Shown here piece after piece: positions 63,217 to 64,000 of a stretch of DNA of 64,000 nucleotides. How positions within the stretch are numbered: position 1 is the stretch's first letter; every line of letters begins with the position of its first letter. The stretch is from Piezodorus guildinii. Taxonomy: Eukaryota > Arthropoda > Insecta > Hemiptera > Pentatomidae. The notes beneath the pieces were generated by a model. It ran no database searches. It was not told the origin of the DNA and worked only from the letters and a program-made list of their open reading frames with translations. Both the position numbers and the translations under genes were made by a program. The stretch covers positions 109,417,147 through 109,481,146 of the forward strand of contig CM041292.1 in the NCBI GenBank assembly GCA_023052935.1, in the 5' to 3' direction.

Positions 63217-64000
63217 TTATAGTTCCGGGAGCAGAGAACATTCTTTGACGAACCTAATCAGTGAACTAATTGTTTCACTTGAGTCCTTCAAGCTCTCACT
63301 CAAGGATCTAGCTAGGTTAAGTTTATCCATTTGTACATGGAATTTGGGGCAGTTCTCAATTATGTGTTTTATTGAGAGAGGCACTCTACACAAGTCACAC
63401 ATTGGTACGGGCTGCCTGAGGATGAGATGGAGATGTGTAAGCCTGCTATGTCCGATGCGAAGTCTCGCCAAAGCAGTTTCCTCGCGGCAATTACTTCGCA
63501 ATGATGTATTCCATGGATCAGGCGATTGCTTTATATTTCTTAATTTATTGGTGTTGTCAAGTTCCGACCACATCTGTTCCCATGCCTGATATATTTTGAC
63601 CTTAAGGTAATTTTTTACGTCTTCCTTGATGTAAGTTGGGTGGATTTGGACGTTCGACAATGCAGCTTCTTTCGCAGCCCGATCCGCTTGTTCATTGCCA
63701 TCAATGCCTACGTGGGATGGAATCCACAAGAACACAAGTTCTTTTTTCAGTATTTTTAAATCTCCCACATATTTTCTGATCTTATTAAGTAGTGGGTTAT
63801 CAATGCAAATATTATGAAGGCTCTTAAGGGCGGATAGGGAGTCGGTGCATATAATGAACTTTGACTCATCTCGTGACCTAATGAATTCAAGTGCATTTAA
63901 TATTGCTGCAAGTTCCGCAGTATATATGCTACTTAGGTTAGGCAGTTTGAATTTAAGGATACTTACGGGTGTAACAATAGACAGCCCAACTTGATCATTT
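63217..64000 (-). CDS. LINE ORF2 C-terminus: RNase H and zinc knuckle (runs off right edge)
   Basis: A minus-strand frame, open from the window edge to TGA at 63,217. The RNase H domain shows IYTAELAAILNALEFI (E), ICTDSLSALKSL (D) and VFLWIPSHVGIDGNEQADRA (H and D). It is followed by a CCHC-type knuckle CDLCRVPLSIKHIIENC near the C-terminus. An RNase H after the RT with a terminal knuckle is found in R1/I-group non-LTR retrotransposons. The reverse transcriptase must lie beyond 64,000. No stops are seen in about 260 codons, so this copy is fairly intact. Confidence 0.88.
   Translation of the reverse strand, partial: NDQVGLSIVTPVSILKFKLPNLSSIYTAELAAILNALEFIRSRDESKFIICTDSLSALKSLHNICIDNPLLNKIRKYVGDLKILKKELVFLWIPSHVGIDGNEQADRAAKEAALSNVQIHPTYIKEDVKNYLKVKIYQAWEQMWSELDNTNKLRNIKQSPDPWNTSLRSNCREETALARLRIGHSRLTHLHLILRQPVPMCDLCRVPLSIKHIIENCPKFHVQMDKLNLARSLSESLKDSSETISSLIRFVKECSLLPEL

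Overview
This is an AT-rich, intron-bearing animal chromosome segment, most likely from an arthropod. No single species can be named from the sequence. The evidence is: non-LTR retrotransposons of the Jockey, RTE-like, CR1-like and RNase H-bearing (R1/I-like) types, a Ty3/gypsy LTR element primed by tRNA-Phe, tRNA-derived SINEs, long (TA)n tracts, and short GT-AG introns. No bacterial operon, CRISPR array, rRNA or intact free-standing tRNA gene was seen.

Layout: 1-3.2 kb holds a dispersed AT-rich repeat (called DR1 here), a CR1-like LINE relic and two exon-like reading frames. 3.2-8.5 kb holds a second dispersed repeat (DR2), an RTE-like LINE tail, the best host-gene candidate (two exons and a 54-nt intron, minus strand, 5.65-5.94 kb) and a fold-back repeat with a hammerhead-ribozyme-like core. 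8.5-14.9 kb is AT-rich repeat debris with SINEs and a possible Helitron 3' end. 14.9-19.5 kb is a nearly full-length but dead Jockey element (minus). 20.4-22.9 kb has an exon-like frame with one frameshift and several SINEs, one with a perfect 8-bp target duplication. 23.5-27.9 kb is an almost full-length RTE-like LINE, and 27.9-31.0 kb a heavily decayed Jockey with an RTE-type scrap inserted in it. 31-43.5 kb contains more fold-back elements, DR2 copies, a CR1-like relic with a (TTA)n tail, another exon-like frame and a GC-elevated block with homeodomain-type sites. 43.9-46.0 kb is a CR1-like relic split by a 1.1-kb hAT-type non-autonomous transposon with its 8-bp target duplication visible. 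46.5-47.1 kb may be a two-exon microgene. 49.7-50.2 kb is a 170-bp-arm inverted repeat.

50.5-55.8 kb is the youngest element: a complete gypsy-type LTR retrotransposon (minus) with two identical 180-bp LTRs, primer binding site, polypurine tract, gag, protease, RT, RNase H and integrase. It is much richer in GC than its surroundings. It has only two reading-frame breaks, both at domain boundaries: a UGA between gag and pol, and a frame change before integrase. 56-64 kb returns to repeat debris, a Jockey RT fragment, possible regulatory blocks and the C-terminal RNase H/zinc-knuckle part of a LINE running off the right edge.

The window is essentially a transposon graveyard around a few candidate host exons. 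The most unusual signals are the hammerhead-like fold-back elements, the recoding-like breaks and base composition of the gypsy element, the nested hAT insertion, and the small host-gene candidates. All identifications come from reading motifs by eye; no database search was possible.
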